Shown in pieces: positions 63,701 to 64,000 of a stretch of DNA of 64,000 bases. The stretch is from NCBI RefSeq assembly GCF_047675955.1, contig NC_132904.1:60259435-60323434 (forward strand), read 5' to 3'. The position numbers and the translations under genes are program-made. This DNA comes from Chlorocebus sabaeus. Taxonomy: Eukaryota > Chordata > Mammalia > Primates > Cercopithecidae. Numbering within the stretch: the first letter of the stretch is position 1; each line of letters starts with the position of its first letter. A model generated the notes under the pieces. It made no database searches, was not told the DNA's origin, and was given only the letters and a program-made list of their open reading frames with translations.

Positions 63701-64000
63701 CTTAGAGGGCTATGTTGAAAAAGGAAATATCTTCCGTTCAAAACTGGAAAGAAGCTTTCTGAGAAAATGCTCTGTGTTTTGTTAATTCATCTCACAGAGT
63801 TACATCTTTCCCTTCCATTACCCTTTGACTAAGGCTGTTCTTGTGGAATTGGCAAAGGGATATTTGGGAGCCAATAGAAGGCTATGGTGAAAAAGGAAAT
63901 ATCTTCCGTTCAAAACTGGAAAGAATCTTTCTGAGAAACTGCTCTGTGTTCTGTTAATTCATCTCACAGTGTTACAACTTTCCCTTCAAGAAGCCTTTCG
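54776..64000 (+). repeat. Mosaic block C' (second copy of C, incomplete)
   Basis: This block is collinear with block C from 18965 to about 27.1 kb. Relative to C it carries a 2,062-bp (12-monomer) insertion at about 57288-59349. It lacks 1,032 bp (6 monomers) that lie in C between the TGTTGTTGTGG variants at 23040 and 24071. It also differs by a 344-bp dimer swap around 54.97-55.32 kb. The window ends within a monomer. Confidence 0.75.
57288..59349 (+). repeat. 2,062-bp mosaic insertion specific to copy B
   Basis: The A/B offset jumps from 35,812 to 37,874 here. The inserted part has 57485-58375 nearly identical to 59547-60437 (offset 2,062; shared CTTCCATTC at 57715/59777). Next, 58211-59150 matches 26355-27250 and 63196 onward (GAGTGCTATGG, CCGATCAAAACTGG). 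Last is a piece resembling 56.4-56.7 kb. The junctions are within monomers and cannot be placed exactly. Confidence 0.65.

Larger units (their letters stand above)
73..63834 (+). repeat. CATTACCC variant monomer family (12 copies)
   Basis: In these monomers CAAGAAGCCTTTCGCTAAGG is replaced by CCATTACCCTTTGACTAAGG. This is a dense cluster of six substitutions in 14 bases with no length change (one copy, at 1791, lost one base). Positions are 73, 1791, 8991, 17348, 20099, 26975, 30927, 39983, 44450, 55910, 58831 and 63816. Most copies also carry GGGAGCCAATAGAAGG, and the next monomer often has CACAGTGTTACAACTTTCC. The cluster removes the TTCG that the other monomers keep at the CENP-B box position. 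It is a good marker for tracking duplications. Confidence 0.9.
1..64000 (+). repeat. Alpha satellite array, ~172-bp monomers, uninterrupted
   Basis: The entire window is made of direct tandem monomers of about 172 bp, roughly 372 of them. Each can be phased on AAGCTTTCTGAGAAACTGCT, followed by a CTCACAGAGTTACATC block, TTCGCTAAGG, GGGATATTTGGAAGCCC and CTATGGTGAAAAAGGAA. These are the hallmark segments of primate alphoid DNA. The near-universal HindIII site and the wording of the consensus match the African green monkey 172-bp HindIII repeat as I remember it. Human monomers differ strongly. Length exceptions are 170 bp (ATATCCCGTTC form), 171 bp (single-base losses) and seven 146-bp monomers. 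I saw no transposon, no strand switch and no unique insert. Alpha satellite is the DNA on which primate kinetochores assemble. Whether this stretch is the active core cannot be read from sequence alone. Confidence 0.98.
32679..64000 (+). repeat. Super-unit copy B (at least 31.3 kb, runs off the window)
   Basis: This is the second copy of the A1-A2-C layout and ends at the point equivalent to about 27.1 kb in copy A. Base identity to A is very high where compared: 4741-6220 against the 34.2-35.7 kb stretch shows about two substitutions, such as TTCCTGTGG for TTCTTGTGG at about 6081. The 11.5-12.9 kb stretch against 47.5-48.9 kb shows about six or seven. If the missing 5.5 kb resembles A, the full unit would be about 36.8 kb. 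That length is extrapolated. Confidence 0.85.

Noticed and set aside
1..64000. CRISPR-like array
   Set aside because: The repeats are about 172 bp, directly abutting and without unique spacers. This is satellite, not repeat-spacer structure.
32679..64000. Copy B as a pure assembly duplication of copy A
   Set aside because: A and B differ by scattered substitutions and by at least seven separate whole-monomer indels, including a duplication only in B. A collapsed or copied contig would not show this. Local miscounts of repeats remain possible without the reads.
1..64000. Transposable elements, tRNA or rRNA genes, or unique pericentromeric sequence hidden in the array
   Set aside because: Reading through all lines, every stretch can be phased to the alphoid monomer. 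I saw no poly-A tail, target-site duplication or non-satellite segment.

Overview
The whole 64 kb window is primate alpha satellite (centromeric) DNA: about 372 direct head-to-tail monomers of about 172 bp, all in the same orientation. I saw no transposon, unique sequence, inversion or gene. The monomer has a HindIII site (AAGCTT) in most copies. It closely matches, from memory, the classic 172-bp HindIII alpha satellite of African green monkey and is clearly different from human alphoid consensus. I infer an Old World monkey (Cercopithecidae), most likely a guenon or African green monkey relative. The species is an inference and needs a database comparison.

The array is not a homogeneous monomeric array. 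Rare variants recur in the same order, so a nested higher-order structure can be read. Positions 1-3369 are the tail of a preceding super-unit. Positions 3370-32678 are a complete super-unit of 29,309 bp (copy A). Positions 32679-64000 are most of the next super-unit (copy B). Each super-unit holds two tandem copies of a long higher-order repeat (A1 and A2; B1 and B2), then a block of shorter mosaic repeats (C and C'). The most complete higher-order unit is B1. Correcting for known indels, its period is 8,885 bp, about 52 monomers, two of which carry the same 26-bp deletion. Two independent pairs of anchors give this same figure.

Copies A and B are nearly identical at base level (a few differences per 1.5 kb in the stretches compared by eye). 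They differ by many indels of whole monomers: 1, 1, 3, 6, 9, 12 and 26 monomers. This fits recent duplication followed by unequal exchange. B1 carries a tandem 4,467-bp duplication that A1 lacks.

Functionally the window can only be described as satellite. The 17-bp pJalpha-type motif is intact in many monomers. The CENP-B box position is degenerate in every variant I examined: TTCG is usually kept, but the central A and the CGGG are lost. Open frames of 60-116 codons recur throughout, but they are products of the repeat and not genes. I found no coding system. The notable structure is the very long higher-order repeat and its nested duplications.
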